Of a stretch of 64,000 bases of DNA, positions 49,101 through 58,245 are shown piece after piece (the first letter of the stretch is position 1; the number at the start of each line of letters is the position of its first letter). The notes under the pieces were generated by a model, which was given only the letters and a program-made list of their open reading frames with translations, was not told the origin of the DNA and made no database searches. The stretch is from Antedon mediterranea. Taxonomy: Eukaryota > Echinodermata > Crinoidea > Comatulida > Antedonidae. The translations under genes and the position numbers were made by a program. Location of the stretch: assembly GCF_964355755.1 (NCBI RefSeq), contig NC_092679.1:16914932-16978931 (forward strand), read 5' to 3'.

Positions 49101-52100
49101 TTTATATATAGATCTGAAAAATAATATATTAATTACTTATATAATGGTCATGGCATTTTGGATAATGGTTATTTTAAAAGGTCATCAATAAGTTATGGAA
49201 TTCAATTTCACTTTAAAAGATGTGTGTGAAGTTGCATTCTAAATGGCCTGTTAAATAGATTCACATTCAGATTCCATTCCTATCGTCGATAATAAATACA
49301 GTTTGAATACTTTTAAGTCATAGCCATATATTTTTATAGTATTCTGTCAATGATGAAAGGAATAAAATACAAATTAAGTAAACATAAAAAGAAATACTGT
49401 ATAGTAATAGTAGACTGTGAAATCTATGTTTAATCTGTCTGAAAAATATAAAGCATCTCGCTGACTAACTGATAGACTTTAAAGCGTTGATTATTCTAAC
49501 AGATTACCAACAGATTTCCCATATATACTGTCTGAAATATTCACTTGTAGCATTGACTAACCATACTGACTAAATTCTGAATGATTGTTGACTAATACTA
49601 GACTGAACGAATTTATGGATTGACTTTGGACTGATTTTTAGATTGACAATATTGATACCACCATGAATTTCCACTAACAGACTTGATGGGACTTAAAATA
49701 AATAGATTGAATGACATTATGGATTGACTAATGGACTGACTTTTAGATTGACAATTGGTACTATGTTTACTAATTAACTGAATTTCCACTAACAGACTTG
49801 ATGGACTTAAAACTAATAGATTGAATGACATTACGGATCGACTAAATGGACTGACTTTTAGATTGACAATTATACTATCTTTGATACTAATTAACTGAAT
49901 TTCCATTAACAGATTTTGATGGACTAAAAAACTATAATAGATTGAACGACATTATGGATTGTCTAATGGACTGAATTTTAGATTGACAATCGAATCAACT
50001 GAATTTCCACTAACAGACTTGATGGTCTAAAAAACTAATAGATTGAATGATATTATGGATTGACTATGGACTGACTTTTTGATTGACATTTGATCTAATC
50101 AACTAAATTTTGATTAACAGACTTGGATTAAAACGTATAATAGATTGAATGTCATTATGGATTGACTAAAATGGACTGACTTTGATTGACAATTGATACT
50201 ACATGTATCCTTACTAATTAACAGACTTGATGGACTAAAAACTAATGGACTAACTTTTATATTGAGAATTGATACTATCTTTACTAATTAATTTATAGAT
50301 TGAATGACATTATGGATTGACTCATGGACTGACTTCTAGATTGACAATTTATACTACTGTGACTAATATTATCTGAATTAGCATATAAAGAGTCTGATTG
50401 ATGGAGGACATTATGGATTGACTACTGTGACTAATTAACTGAATGTCCACTAATATAATTTCAATATATGAATACAAATGACAAAATTAAAATCTATTGT
50501 CAATTTTGATGAGCTTAAAAAATCCAAATCGTTTGCTATTTTTATTTCTCCTCTCATCAACAGAATGACAAAGTAAGGGTCAATTAATTACCCCCAATTC
50601 CCAGACAGAAAGAAAATTTATGAATATAAAGTGTATTATGAATAAGTTATTACAAATTTGTATCTGATATAGGATGCACAGGGAACAAGCAAGCAAAGTT
50701 TTTGAATAGTATCATGGACATGTTAATAACAGAGATGATGGGTGAACCAGCCTCATCAGTGACTCAAAAAGATAGGTATGTTGGCAAATACAGAAATATA
50801 TCGTTTTTTATATCTTCTTAGTTTTTTCTGGGAGCCAAGGTATAAAGTTTTAAACTTATATAGGTTTCCTTCCACACATATTATGTTTTTATCTTGCGTG
50901 TTAATATTATTATTTTATGTATTTTTAATATATGTGTGGAGAACATTTATTGAATATTTATTAAATATTGAATAAACGTATAAAGAAGTGAAGCATAACA
51001 ACAAGAAAACACAAATTTATGTTGAAAAATACCAATACACAAGTTAAAATTGTGGTACCAAAGAGTACTATTGTACTGTTGATTTTATTAAAGAAAGTGA
51101 ATAGAAAGATATTTAGAGTGAAGGATAAATGCAGGTGAGCATTTTTTTGGAATGTTTGCAAGATTTAGTAATGAGAAAGGGAATATCAGAATATAAAAAG
51201 AATATTACAGTACAGTCGGTAGTATACTAACCCTACTCTATATATTGTATATAAAGGAGAATAAACTTGGGACACACCCTAAAAAAAAAGAAGTTAAAAT
51301 TGTGGTATAGTACCATTGTGCACTTTCGAATGCCATATTTATAAAATATTCCATAGACTTGGTTCACACTTTGAATGCAAAATGCAAGGATGTAAGCTAA
51401 CCACATGCAATTAGACCAATCACAAAGCAGTGGATCATCTGAACGGTGGCTTGTGATTGGTCAACTGCTCACTTGTGTTGCTTCTACGTTGTTGTATTGT
51501 GGCAACTTTGATTTTAAAATCATCAATATAGGTATGATAATTATAACAATTGTTAAAATTATTATTTATAAAAAATAATTTCTTGTAGCTTCACAGATGC
51601 GAGTAAATCAGTTACTGAACGAGTAGCTAGATGGAAGTTCCTACATATGGACGCAAATAGTAACAATGCCATTGATAAGCGAGAACAAAGAGAATTTAAA
51701 TCTCAATTGGATGATCTGAGTGCCAGAAAAAAGTGCAAGAAGAACTTCATCCCCTACTGTGACAATGACAATGACTCTCGATTAACAATGGATGAATGGT
51801 TGAGCTGTTTGGGAATCAAAAACAGTAAGCGTTTTCGCTTTAAACTTCATTTTCTTTTTTCCAATTTACAATATCAAACCCGTAGAAAGGATTTTTACAG
51901 GGGGTTTGTTTTTTCAAGCAACTAAAGGAAAGATGGCTAGGTAGAAGTGGCCATAAAGGGGGAAAGTGCATGGAGCCTAAGCAACTGAAGAAAAGATAGA
52001 TTTAGGCCTACCTAATAGATGAAAACAATTTGCCTGCTGGCCATAAAGTTGTCATAAGTTATGCCTTATTTACTAGAACTTTTGCTGTTGTCTCTACTGT

Positions 52101-54808
52101 AGTTTGAAAATGGATAAGTAGTAGTAGGTTCACAAATTCAGATTAGATAATCAAAATGCTAGGCAAGTAAAAGATCATGCAGTCAAGGGCAATAAATTAA
52201 TACTGTAGGTGAAAAAAATCTTCACTGAAAAATCATCTTTGCTCTGAATGAACATTTTGACGATATGGTGAAGCAATTATCCATACCGAATTGTGAAAAA
52301 AATTGATTGGGGGTTTTATTTATTTCTTGAATAAACCTGGGGGAACAATGAAATGAACTGTTTTTCTTTATTTTTCAATCTATGTAATTAAGAACTTTGT
52401 TTCTTTTCAGCTTTAACTCCAACACCAACATCGGTGACTCGACGGGGCAAGAATCCTTTCAGTGAGTCTGTACCTCCGTTTTTTCTATGACACTGCACCC
52501 AGCTATCTGTTGTCTACCTCTCTGAGTCTTGCACATAACAGTAGTAAAAACCAGCATTCATGGATATTATTTATTGGTTCATAGCATAACAAATGCTTGT
52601 TGGTATTATAGATGCAATATAGCTTGAATATGAAACTAAAGGAGCACCAAAAATATTATCACACAAACAACATTCTAATCAAATTAATTTATTATGATTC
52701 AATATCAAGTATAGAGTTATTTATTAATTTATTTATTATTAGTGATATTTTATGGTAGATTAAACAACCATTCTTTGAATCAAGTTATATTATCAAAATA
52801 TTTAGTTTCATAATCAATGTTATATTATGGTAATATAAAAACTGCTATTTAAACCTAATAACTGTAGCTACTGGGATATGTTATGTTATGCTTTGCCATG
52901 TTTGTAGTATAGCTATATAAAAGAAGTTTGCTTGTGAGATAAATAATAAATTAACACTGGACTTTCATTTCTAAGCTTGTATTGACTGTATTTGAAATTT
53001 GCAGCAATAACAATTAAAATTTCTTTAGAAAATTATGAACAACATTCACATTATTGAAAACAAAAATTAATTAAAAATGTTCAAAAACTCTAAAACCAAC
53101 TAAAATCATGAGTATGTAACCAGGGAGTTGTAAAATAACAATTCCCTGGTATAACTGCTATAAAACATAATCTTTAGTAGAGTACAAATTATATAATACA
53201 AATTCAATATACAAAATTGAAAACAAAATAAAGCTTCTACGAAATCCATAAAAAAACATCTGTCTGTGTGTACTTGTACAGTTCCACATACACAATGGAA
53301 ATCAAATTAGTCTGACCTAAACGGACCACGCCACACATGGAACCAGATGATATTAAAATCAAGTTCTAAAAAAAAAAATCAGATTAATATAATTGACCTA
53401 AATATTACAATATCATTGCAATGTGGAAGAATTTTATAAGAACATTAAATTGAAATTTAATTGATTTACAACAGATTCGGAAATTTAAAATTTCTGGAAT
53501 AAATTTAGAAAGATGAAAGTGGACAAAGTTTAAGGACATAATAATTAAGTTCAGAAATTGAACCCCTGTTTTCACAATATTTAACCTACGCCTACGCCAG
53601 TTAATATACTTGGTCAATATTAATGTTTTTTTTTATGTTTGCGATGTTTAACATTATTTATTATGTAGTTTAGTTGTTATTTCTCTGACAAAGTGATTAT
53701 ATAAGTCTCCACCACCTCCCTCTCCCGTCACTAGGGAGCTTTCCATTTGCGATCGCCCACGGCAAAGACTAAACTATGTCATGTTAGTTCATTGTGCGCA
53801 TTCATGAATATCGAGATATGTGTTCTCGCTCCCCACCTCGGCACAGGTTTGGTGGTTTTTACGTCCAGGCAATGACCGACGACACATCGATTGACCTCAC
53901 CTAGGTTGGTTGCCAGTCGTCGAAAATCAAAAGCTGCCTATTATTTGGAATGAGTCTTAATCTGTAGGGGGACATTATGGTATGTTATCGAATGATTACA
54001 AAAAGGCATTTGCACAATGTTCTCCATCTTCAAGATAAAATGAATTATCATTTCTGGGCTAGTCCACCTCCAGGACCTACAAAACTTATTACTGTATTAA
54101 TCTAGGAGCCCAGGTTAAAGAGGTCTTTGAGCAAAATTCACTGAAAACTATTTACTGTTTCTTAGAAAATCATAAAAGCCACCTGTTGAATTGTTAATAC
54201 ATGAAAATGGAAATCAAATTAGAAACTGACCTAACTGGACCATGAAATGGAATTTGTCCTAATTTACATTATTTACTGTAAATGCGCTTTGTCATGTCTT
54301 TTTGTAAACTACATTATTAGTACTTTTGCATGGTATATTCTAGTAGCAATGATTATATCACACATAAATCACATAATGGAGAAGGTACTGTTGCACCTGT
54401 ATAAGGAATGCACTGACAACACTATATTTATTGGTAGTTAGAAATGATGGAACAATTGCACTATTCTGTCAGTTATTGGCTTTATTTGCATATAGTGAGG
54501 AACCACCTGTATATATTCAAATATGCACTAAACACTATTAGTATTATATTGCACTATTATATTCTCATTGTACTACAATCACACTAATTAATAAGTATAA
54601 TTAACGTCGTATAAACAATGTGTTGTCATACTGTAGTATTAGTAATTAGATAATGGCTAATTTGCATATGAAACACCTGTATGATAAATATGCACTGAAC
54701 CATGTAATACATGTAACACTGTACTATATGTTGTGTTGCTTTATTCTACTATCATAAACTGTATTAGATAACGTATTTATTAAATATTTTACAGGCATAT
54801 TGTCGTAA
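21403..54808 (+). CDS. SMOC: SMOC-like secreted calcium-binding protein with two EC domains
   Basis: SMOC proteins are secreted matricellular regulators that bind heparan sulfate and modulate BMP signalling. Coding exons: 21403-21495, 27216-27384, 29955-30182, 35068-35112, 39116-39439, 46340-46387, 48548-48838, 50673-50775, 51589-51824, 52411-52461, then 54795-54808 (533 residues). Reading through the last donor gives an alternative stop at 52488-52490 (538 residues). A microexon at 37578-37595 would add six residues. Order: signal peptide, Kazal, thyroglobulin-1, short linker, EC domain, short linker, thyroglobulin-1, EC domain, basic tail. Kazal followed by thyroglobulin-1 is the SMOC hallmark. 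The first EC domain (39116-39439) is extra relative to the canonical single C-terminal one. All junctions are in phase. Introns are large (up to 7 kb) and full of satellites and MITEs. A CRE and TATA box lie upstream. Confidence is high for the family, lower for the exact exon set. Confidence 0.88.
22306..22440 (-). mobile_element. tRNA-derived SINE, truncated copy
   Basis: CGGCATTATGTGGTAGGGTG, CCAGTTCCTTTCCACGC and GTTGTCGGGAATTGAACCC are shared with the copy at 63713-63885. The tRNA-like head is cut short beyond the box B complement, and AGTAGACTGGG is locally duplicated. It lies in SMOC-like intron 1. Confidence 0.75.
23645..24093. repeat. Inverted-repeat element rich in AAACATGTTTA words
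   Basis: Starts CACTGTTAAAATAGTG and ends CACTGTTTTTACAGTG. The interior is many diverged copies of TAAACATGT and its complement. Probably a decayed MITE; no ORF. Confidence 0.5.
24508..24873. repeat. Nested inverted repeat
   Basis: Outer arms 24508-24561 and 24822-24873 are inverse copies (about 50 bp, one 4-bp indel; they include AAATAAAGTAGGCCTATCAG). Inner arms 24701-24728 and 24793-24820 are a perfect 28-bp inverted pair (CGACTTGACAGTGCAGATCG plus GTATTCCG). The left side has about 139 extra bases between outer and inner arms; on the right they are adjacent. Confidence 0.9.
25771..25891. mobile_element. Small palindromic MITE-like element
   Basis: GGCCAATTTACACAGACGAG at one end and GTGTTGTGTGTAAATGGTC at the other, with GCGGTAACGG / AGCGGAAACCGC inside. 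More GC-rich than its surroundings. Non-coding. Confidence 0.5.
27216..27384 (+). CDS. SMOC: SMOC-like exon 2, Kazal domain
   Basis: Six cysteines in Kazal/follistatin spacing: PSCNSDC, LLCGSDGLTYNSRCQLQYAK, C, then GKCV. The CGSDGxTYxxxC core is unmistakable. Ends phase 1. Acceptor TTTTTGCAG. Confidence 0.95.
27489..28020. repeat. 24-bp minisatellite
   Basis: About 22 copies of TTGATTTGGTTTGATTGACTTGTA, highly uniform. A long minus-strand ORF of YKSIKPNQ repeats results from the 24-bp period and is not a gene. It begins about 105 bp after the Kazal exon. Confidence 0.95.
28021..29930. repeat. Diverged TTGATTTGGTTTGATTAA array with higher-order units
   Basis: Continues from the 24-bp array with longer mixed units such as GATTACTATAATGATTAATT and GATTGGAATATTGATTTGG. 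A segment at 28601-28750 is repeated almost identically 380 bp later (28981 on). It ends just before the first thyroglobulin exon. Confidence 0.85.
29955..30182 (+). CDS. SMOC: SMOC-like exon 3, first thyroglobulin type-1 domain
   Basis: CQAERE, FIPQCNLDGTYSSTQC, NYCWCVDDLGKPIPGT and PTCDG give all six cysteines and the CWCV signature. Symmetric phase 1-1 exon following CTCACAG. Confidence 0.96.
30806..30981. mobile_element. MITE family E
   Basis: Termini GGGTCTTTCACATCTGTTCC-GGCACGG and the inverse CCGTGCCGCAACAGGTGTGAAGGGCC-type end. Internal arms AACATCAATGTTTCGTTTTC and GAAAATGAAACATTGACGTT also pair. Overlapping ORFs on both strands are by-products of this palindrome. Confidence 0.75.
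32868..33445. repeat. Inverted pair of a SINE-tail-like sequence enclosing MITE B copy 2
   Basis: CCAGTGATATACTGAAAATT at 32870 and AATTTTCAGTATATCACTGG at about 33421 are inverse. The same word recurs near 60480. Between them lies MITE family B copy 2. Confidence 0.5.
33174..33309. mobile_element. MITE family B copy 2
   Basis: TAAGCTCTGTCTACACTATC to the inverse GATAGTGTAGACAGAGCTTTA, with GATATGACATCATTT and GGGCACATCACA inside as in copy 1. Confidence 0.88.
34099..34322. repeat. Repeat family C element
   Basis: ACAGTAGAACCTCATGATGG at one end and GACAGGTTTTACTGTA at the other, with AACCCCTATAAGG and AATGGGACAATTTG inside. Confidence 0.5.
35068..35112 (+). CDS. SMOC: SMOC-like linker mini-exon
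   Basis: 45 bp, phase 1-1, encoding DVPILITPLPVQQSPG across its borders, a Pro-rich linker. Acceptor TATATACACAG, donor GTAAAG. Support is the exact phase, good splice sites and linker-like composition. Confidence 0.6.
37075..37520. repeat. Three tandem copies of a ~165-195-bp unit
   Basis: AGCTCCAGATTATTTTACAT starts recur at about 37081, 37249 and 37444, each followed by a TTCATTTTGA-type word and ATTCCAGA-GATGGGAAATGG. Diverged and non-coding; upstream of the possible microexon. Confidence 0.75.
37578..37595 (+). CDS. SMOC: Possible 18-bp microexon
   Basis: Between acceptor ACTTTTGCAG and donor GTAACA lies TGTTTGATACAAAAAAAG. In phase 1-1 it would add VFDTKKG across its borders. Length and phase fit the linker, but an 18-bp match can arise by chance. 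Confidence 0.3.
38850..39000. repeat. Repeat family C element upstream of EC cassette exon
   Basis: GGTGTAACCTATAATTGGG, then GGGACACCCCTATTAAGAGG, ending TATTGGTTCTACTGC. About 115 bp before the 39116 exon. Confidence 0.45.
39116..39439 (+). CDS. SMOC: SMOC-like cassette exon, first EC domain
   Basis: 324 bp, phase 1-1, encoding a whole EC (SPARC-type) domain: CSQTDRAEFNTNLRAKFQEE, IQWKFNQLDLDKNDEIKLSE, KPKKCAKTFFVHC and QCLGL. EF-hand 1 (DLDKNDEIKLSE) is canonical. EF-hand 2 (SSAHNGQITRKA) lacks acidic ligands at positions 1, 3 and 12, although its framing cysteines are kept. The domain sits where SMOC normally has only a linker between its two thyroglobulin domains. Confidence 0.93.
40693..40862. 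mobile_element. MITE family D copy 2, with 6-bp target duplication
   Basis: CAGGCCTGGTCTTTTAAGG and TTTTCAAAAGACAAGGCCTG, flanked on both sides by CCAACC. The interior shares GTGAGTGCGATCACTCACCT and GAGGAGTGCGATT with copy 1 in inverse orientation. Confidence 0.9.
41525..41640 (+). mobile_element. tRNA-derived SINE head or tRNA pseudogene
   Basis: TGGGTTTAATGGTATGGC resembles box A and GGGTTCAAATCC is box B. A TTTGC-CTAATAT-GCAAG stem-loop between them would have anticodon AAT. The acceptor arms do not pair well, so I do not call a functional tRNA. Confidence 0.45.
43014..43460. repeat. Diverged tandem duplication, ~260-bp unit
   Basis: AACAAGGTATTTTGATTGG at about 43035 and TACAAGGTATTTTGATTGG at about 43291 open two units. 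Both continue with TTATTAAAC-type, ACCATA-ATG-ATTGAAAT and ATACAGAT-type words. Non-coding. Confidence 0.6.
45267..45606. mobile_element. MITE family A copy 4, best preserved
   Basis: TTAAAGATGTATTGTCCCCC to GGGGGACAATACATCTTTAA, about 340 bp, with AAATTGGCTGCCAGCCAATA inside. Both ends carry TTAA. Confidence 0.88.
46340..46387 (+). CDS. SMOC: SMOC-like linker mini-exon before second Tg1
   Basis: 48 bp, phase 1-1: DDTLLEKPEKTTSPPDG across borders, a Thr/Pro-rich linker. Acceptor TATATATAG, donor GTAAGT. A ~32-bp satellite starts about 27 bp downstream. Confidence 0.65.
46414..46755. repeat. ~32-bp satellite
   Basis: About ten imperfect copies of CACCTTCAGCACCTTAAATT-AAAGGGA. It starts about 27 bp after the mini-exon 46340-46387. 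Confidence 0.9.
47150..47600. repeat. Diverged intronic repeat units
   Basis: CGTGACATGCAGAAAT, CTGTGACATGCAAAAAT and CTGTAACATGCAATAAAT recur with GGATTAGACATTTCTAAA words between them, pointing to an old tandem duplication. No coding sequence. Confidence 0.4.
48548..48838 (+). CDS. SMOC: SMOC-like exon, second thyroglobulin type-1 domain
   Basis: YPCNVERADALAKEKQAPER, FIPRCIGSNYDPIQC, KYCWCVNVTTGHPISGTS and STLNCN, with six cysteines and the CWCV signature. A Thr/Pro-rich stretch of about 20 residues follows. Symmetric phase 1-1. NVT near the CWCV motif is a potential N-glycosylation site. Confidence 0.96.
49600..50445. repeat. ~100-120-bp satellite
   Basis: About eight units, each starting near GATTGAATGACATTATGGAT and containing ATGGACTGACTTTTAGATTG and GAATTTCCACTAACAGACTT. 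Unit lengths vary. It lies between the second thyroglobulin exon and the second EC exons. Confidence 0.88.
50673..50775 (+). CDS. SMOC: SMOC-like exon, second EC domain part 1
   Basis: GCTGNKQAKFLNSIMDMLIT followed by EMMGEPASSVTQKD. It corresponds to the N-terminal helix of SMOC EC domains (GCPxGKKxEFxxSLLDAL in vertebrates). Phases 1 in, 2 out. Confidence 0.9.
51385..51490. mobile_element. Short inverted-repeat element (CAATCACAAGC family)
   Basis: CAAGGATGTAAG and TTAGACCAATCACAAAGC, inverse GCTTGTGATTGGTCAACTGC and TTGCTTCTACGTTGTTG. It ends about 100 bp before the exon at 51589. Confidence 0.6.
51589..51824 (+). CDS. SMOC: SMOC-like exon, second EC domain part 2, both EF-hands
   Basis: VTERVARWKFLHMDANSNNA, EF-hand 1 DANSNNAIDKRE, ARKKCKKNFIPYC, EF-hand 2 DNDNDSRLTMDE and SCLGIKN. 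Both loops keep acidic or amide ligands and a terminal Glu. Phases 2 in, 1 out, joining the next exon as N-T-LTPTP. Confidence 0.95.
52411..52490 (+). CDS. SMOC: SMOC-like C-terminal tail exon, two possible ends
   Basis: TLTPTPTSVTRRGKNPF, a basic tail. At 52461 a perfect donor (A|GTGAGT) permits splicing to 54795. Without splicing the frame continues SESVPPFFL to TGA at 52488-52490. Confidence 0.7.
53736..53945. mobile_element. MITE-like palindromic element
   Basis: AGGGAGCTTTCCATTTGCGA at one end and TTTTCGACGACTGGCAACC read inversely at the other (GTCGTCGAAAATCAAAAGCT on the plus strand). More GC-rich than its surroundings. It lies in the last candidate SMOC-like intron. Confidence 0.45.
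54795..54808 (+). CDS. SMOC: Candidate last SMOC-like coding exon
   Basis: After acceptor ATTTTACAG the frame gives S-ILS and TAA (54806-54808), ending the protein ...RRGKNPFSILS. AATAAA follows 40 bp later. It is short, so the evidence is splice-site quality and the nearby polyadenylation signal. Confidence 0.45.
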
Positions 54809-54847
54809 CGAACGAACGAGCTGTTGCAGGATCGACGTAGGCTCCAG

Positions 54848-54853
54848 AATAAA
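54848..54853 (+). promoter_or_regulatory. Candidate polyadenylation signal of the SMOC-like gene
   Basis: AATAAA 40 bp after the candidate stop at 54808, followed by an A/T-rich stretch. Confidence 0.4.
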
Positions 54854-56968
54854 AGACATTTAATTTAAAATACAAAACATGTGTAAAATGTCACCTACCG
54901 CTTTTAAAGTATATAAAATAAAATGTTGAGCCTCGAAAGGGACAAAGTCATTTACTATAGGCATTCCATAATTATTAATTTTATAAGGCTTTGGTATGCT
55001 TTACAATGTAATGTAAATCAATGTTAATTGTTGCGTTGTTTGAAAGTGAAAATTTGTGAGGGATGAGCGCAGAAAAAATAATAGAACACATGTTAATAAT
55101 TGTTAATAAATAATTTTAAAAATTAATGATTATTATAGAAATTAATAGTTTCCATGTAAAAATTACTGAGAGACAATAATTGACTATTTAATTAGGAAAA
55201 GCAATACCACTGAATTAAAATCAAATTTATTGATAGTGTTTGGTAGTCTATAAACGGTAACGTATTCTTTGGAACATACTGTACCTATTTTGGGGACACC
55301 TTTCTGTGAACAAATGATAAGAGCAATATATGTTTTTTTTAACTAGGTCAAACGGAGAAAAGGAGAAAATAGATTTTTGGGTAGTCATCCATTGAAGTTA
55401 AATGGGGTGGGGAGAAAATTCTATGATCATTTTGCAACTCCTACCTAGGGTGTGCTAATTGTACCACAGGGTGTGCTTAAAAGATTAACTTATTAGGCCT
55501 AGCATAAATTGGATGCTGTGCTTTTTTAATTATTATAAAAATATATTTAAAATATTACTTGGTTCTTGTTTATGGAACAATACATTGCTAGCCTTAAAAA
55601 GGATACATACCTGTACATGAATCTATACAATGGTACTGTATATTTATAATCAAACAATTGTGTAAAAAATAATTGGATGAAGGGTCAGTTGTCAATTGTA
55701 AATGAAACAGATATATAAAATGCAAATGAAAATACAATACTGTTGTCCACTTTTTGTATAACTACTGTATCATACTATAAAGCTAAGTGTTCAAAATATT
55801 TGTGCTGTAAATGCTTGTAAACTGATCAATGGATCAAAATGATAGAAAGCTAGCCGGGAAAGGATAGAAAATTGACCTCTATATCCTTTTTTTTATCTTT
55901 ACGAAATGTAAAGAATTGAACAGAACTACTGTTAATATATTATTTTTCACCATGAAAATTTATACTTAAATGTGTATACAACATAAAGGCTAACACTGAA
56001 CAAATGGATTAACAGAACATCAATGTAAAGTTTTACTGATGCACATGTTCAGACTAGAAGTGTCATGGTTTCTTATCTAAAGCAAGACCTTTTAATTTTC
56101 TAAATAAATGATGCCTAGAATTTAAAATGGAAGTTCTTTCGTCAATGGTTGTGATCACAGTTGTGCCAATTTCATTGTTGGTCAATCGCAAAATCACTGA
56201 TGCATCCTAAGTAGTTTACCTCATGCATTGTGAATTCCAGATTTGAAGAGCAACAGATGTCTTCCGTCAAAATATGTGGTTCACAAATGATGTAATCACG
56301 AGTGTTACTGGTCTATCACTGATTTTAACTTAGACTGTACCATGCATGGAGTGGGGGTGGGAATTAGTGGGTACACTAAAAATGTATAATTTTAAAACTC
56401 ATTTGACACAGTTTTATTTAAAAATTAAATCGCTTAAAATAGATATAGCATTACTAATGCATATTAAAGACACCGTCGTCACTACATGCCTTCAAAATCA
56501 AATCCTTTTTCAATCCAAAAATCAAATATTTGCTTCTTATTCTTATTTGTGCATCACAACTACTATACATACAGTAGAACTCAACATTATTCATTAATAA
56601 AGTTATACGTGTTACATTAAGCATTACTAATATTATTTTATTTTTGGACTGTCAAGTTTTATGCGACAAGGATTTTGACGTCAGGAGACACTGGAACGGG
56701 TGGAATCATGACTGTAATGTTTGCACTTAATGCCCTTGCTTTCAATAATAAATAAATCATCATCACTGACATTGACATTATCAATATTTTACAGTCAAAT
56801 GTCAGAAATTAAATTTTTTTTTTCAACTTCAAGTGAAGTTTATGATCACATTGCTGTCATTGAAGCATCCGAGGTCTGAGGTTAAAAGCTAATCAGAAAA
56901 AAAAAAGATTTAATTTCGTTCATGTTTGTATAATACATATTTCATACTTTTTATTGAAGTCAGCAAAA

Positions 56969-57540
56969 GACATGCTTTTCCATTTGGAGTAAGATCAATG
57001 TTTGGAGTCAGAGTTTTCAATAAAGTAAACGCTCTATGCTTTAAGTCAACACAAACGATGGTAAAAATCCAATAATTTTTCTTTCAAAGTAGAATAATGA
57101 TATTTAATTAGTTTTTATAACATTCTTTTCCATTTGAAGTGAGATCAATGTTTGGAGTCATAGTTTTCAACAAACTAAACGCTCCAATTTATCACTGTTT
57201 TGTACGCTGGGTACAAGAGTTCTTTTGAGGTATAATACTGATATTTAATAGTTTTTATTAAAATCTATACCAAAAGACCTGTTTTCCAAGTGATTGATGT
57301 TTGGAGTCTCAATTCTCATAACGTAATGCTCGTTGATATACAAAACTGGTTTTTAAAAGCCACACAAACAACGTTCGCACAGAGAAACATGAAGCTAGTT
57401 AGTATAGTATACTTCTGCATTAATCTGGCTGATTGGTTCGTCTGCTACAAAAGAAACATTTTCGACACATAGTGGAGATGCTTCAAATCAGAGTTTCAAT
57501 TCCAATCACAAAAACATAACACTCGTCTCAACTAGATGTA
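56969..57540. repeat. Diverged tandem units, ~150-200 bp
   Basis: ATCAATGTTTGGAGTCAGAG (near 56994), ATCAATGTTTGGAGTCATAG (near 57144) and TTGATGTTTGGAGTCTCAAT (near 57294) start similar blocks that continue with AACGCTC. Confidence 0.65.
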
Positions 57541-58151
57541 CTGTATATTACTAGTTTTTTTTTTAATTCATACAAACGACGTACCGGTACTAGATGATGA
57601 TTATCGAGTTTAGAACTTATTGTCCTATCAGAAATGTAAAGCGAGTTAGTATAATGAACTTGGCGATTGCGTATTAATGAAAAAGTGCGATTGTGTTCAC
57701 TATTGGTTTAACTCCACCTCCGCAATTAGCTAATGCCACTGGCACAAATACACAGCAGAATTTTAATGATGAATTAAAATATTAATTGAAATATTAATAA
57801 TAAACATGTTTTGAATTGCACCCAAATAACTGTTCATTCATCTTTGAATTGTCCATTTCGACTTCCAAACGTAGCTAATTAAAATAGTTTATCATCAGAT
57901 GATATTGATATTCTCAAAAAAACCAGTAATTCGTCTCATAAAAATATATTTATATTTTATCTACAAATTGCGGAAAATTCAATATTAACTCTATAGTGGC
58001 ACGCATCCAACAATTCAATCAAGAAATTTATATCATTGCAATTTTTATGACATTGATGCACGTTGGGATTTACAATAAAGACGACCTACCCACATCATTC
58101 AGATTGCGACAACGTTGATAACTGAAAACATGTCAATCAATTACCTGTCAA

Positions 58152-58245
58152 TTAGTCATCATCCTTTATGTACTGTAACCGTTTGGCTTGAGAATCTTCG
58201 TGTTTCTTGCGTATTAGTTGCATCTGTCTTTTATTTCCATTTTTC
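58152..58245 (-). CDS. Possible terminal exon of an unidentified gene
   Basis: On the minus strand, after acceptor GTTTTATTCCAG, 30 codons run KNGNKRQMQLIRKKHEDSQA and then KRLQYIKDDD to TAA (58154-58152). The charged, low-repeat composition is unlike nearby random frames. I cannot name a family and find no convincing upstream exon between 58300 and 64000. It could be the last exon of a gene lying to the right, or chance. Confidence 0.3.

Larger units (their letters stand above)
54809..58151. other. SMOC-like 3' flank, no gene recognised
   Basis: AT-rich with short ORFs only. 56969-57540 holds three to four diverged ~150-200-bp units with TTTTCCATTTGGAGT and AGATCAATGTTTGGAGTC. A CCACACCTCC-like run and isolated AATAAA hexamers are present, but no exon-like stretch with splice sites. 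Confidence 0.5.
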
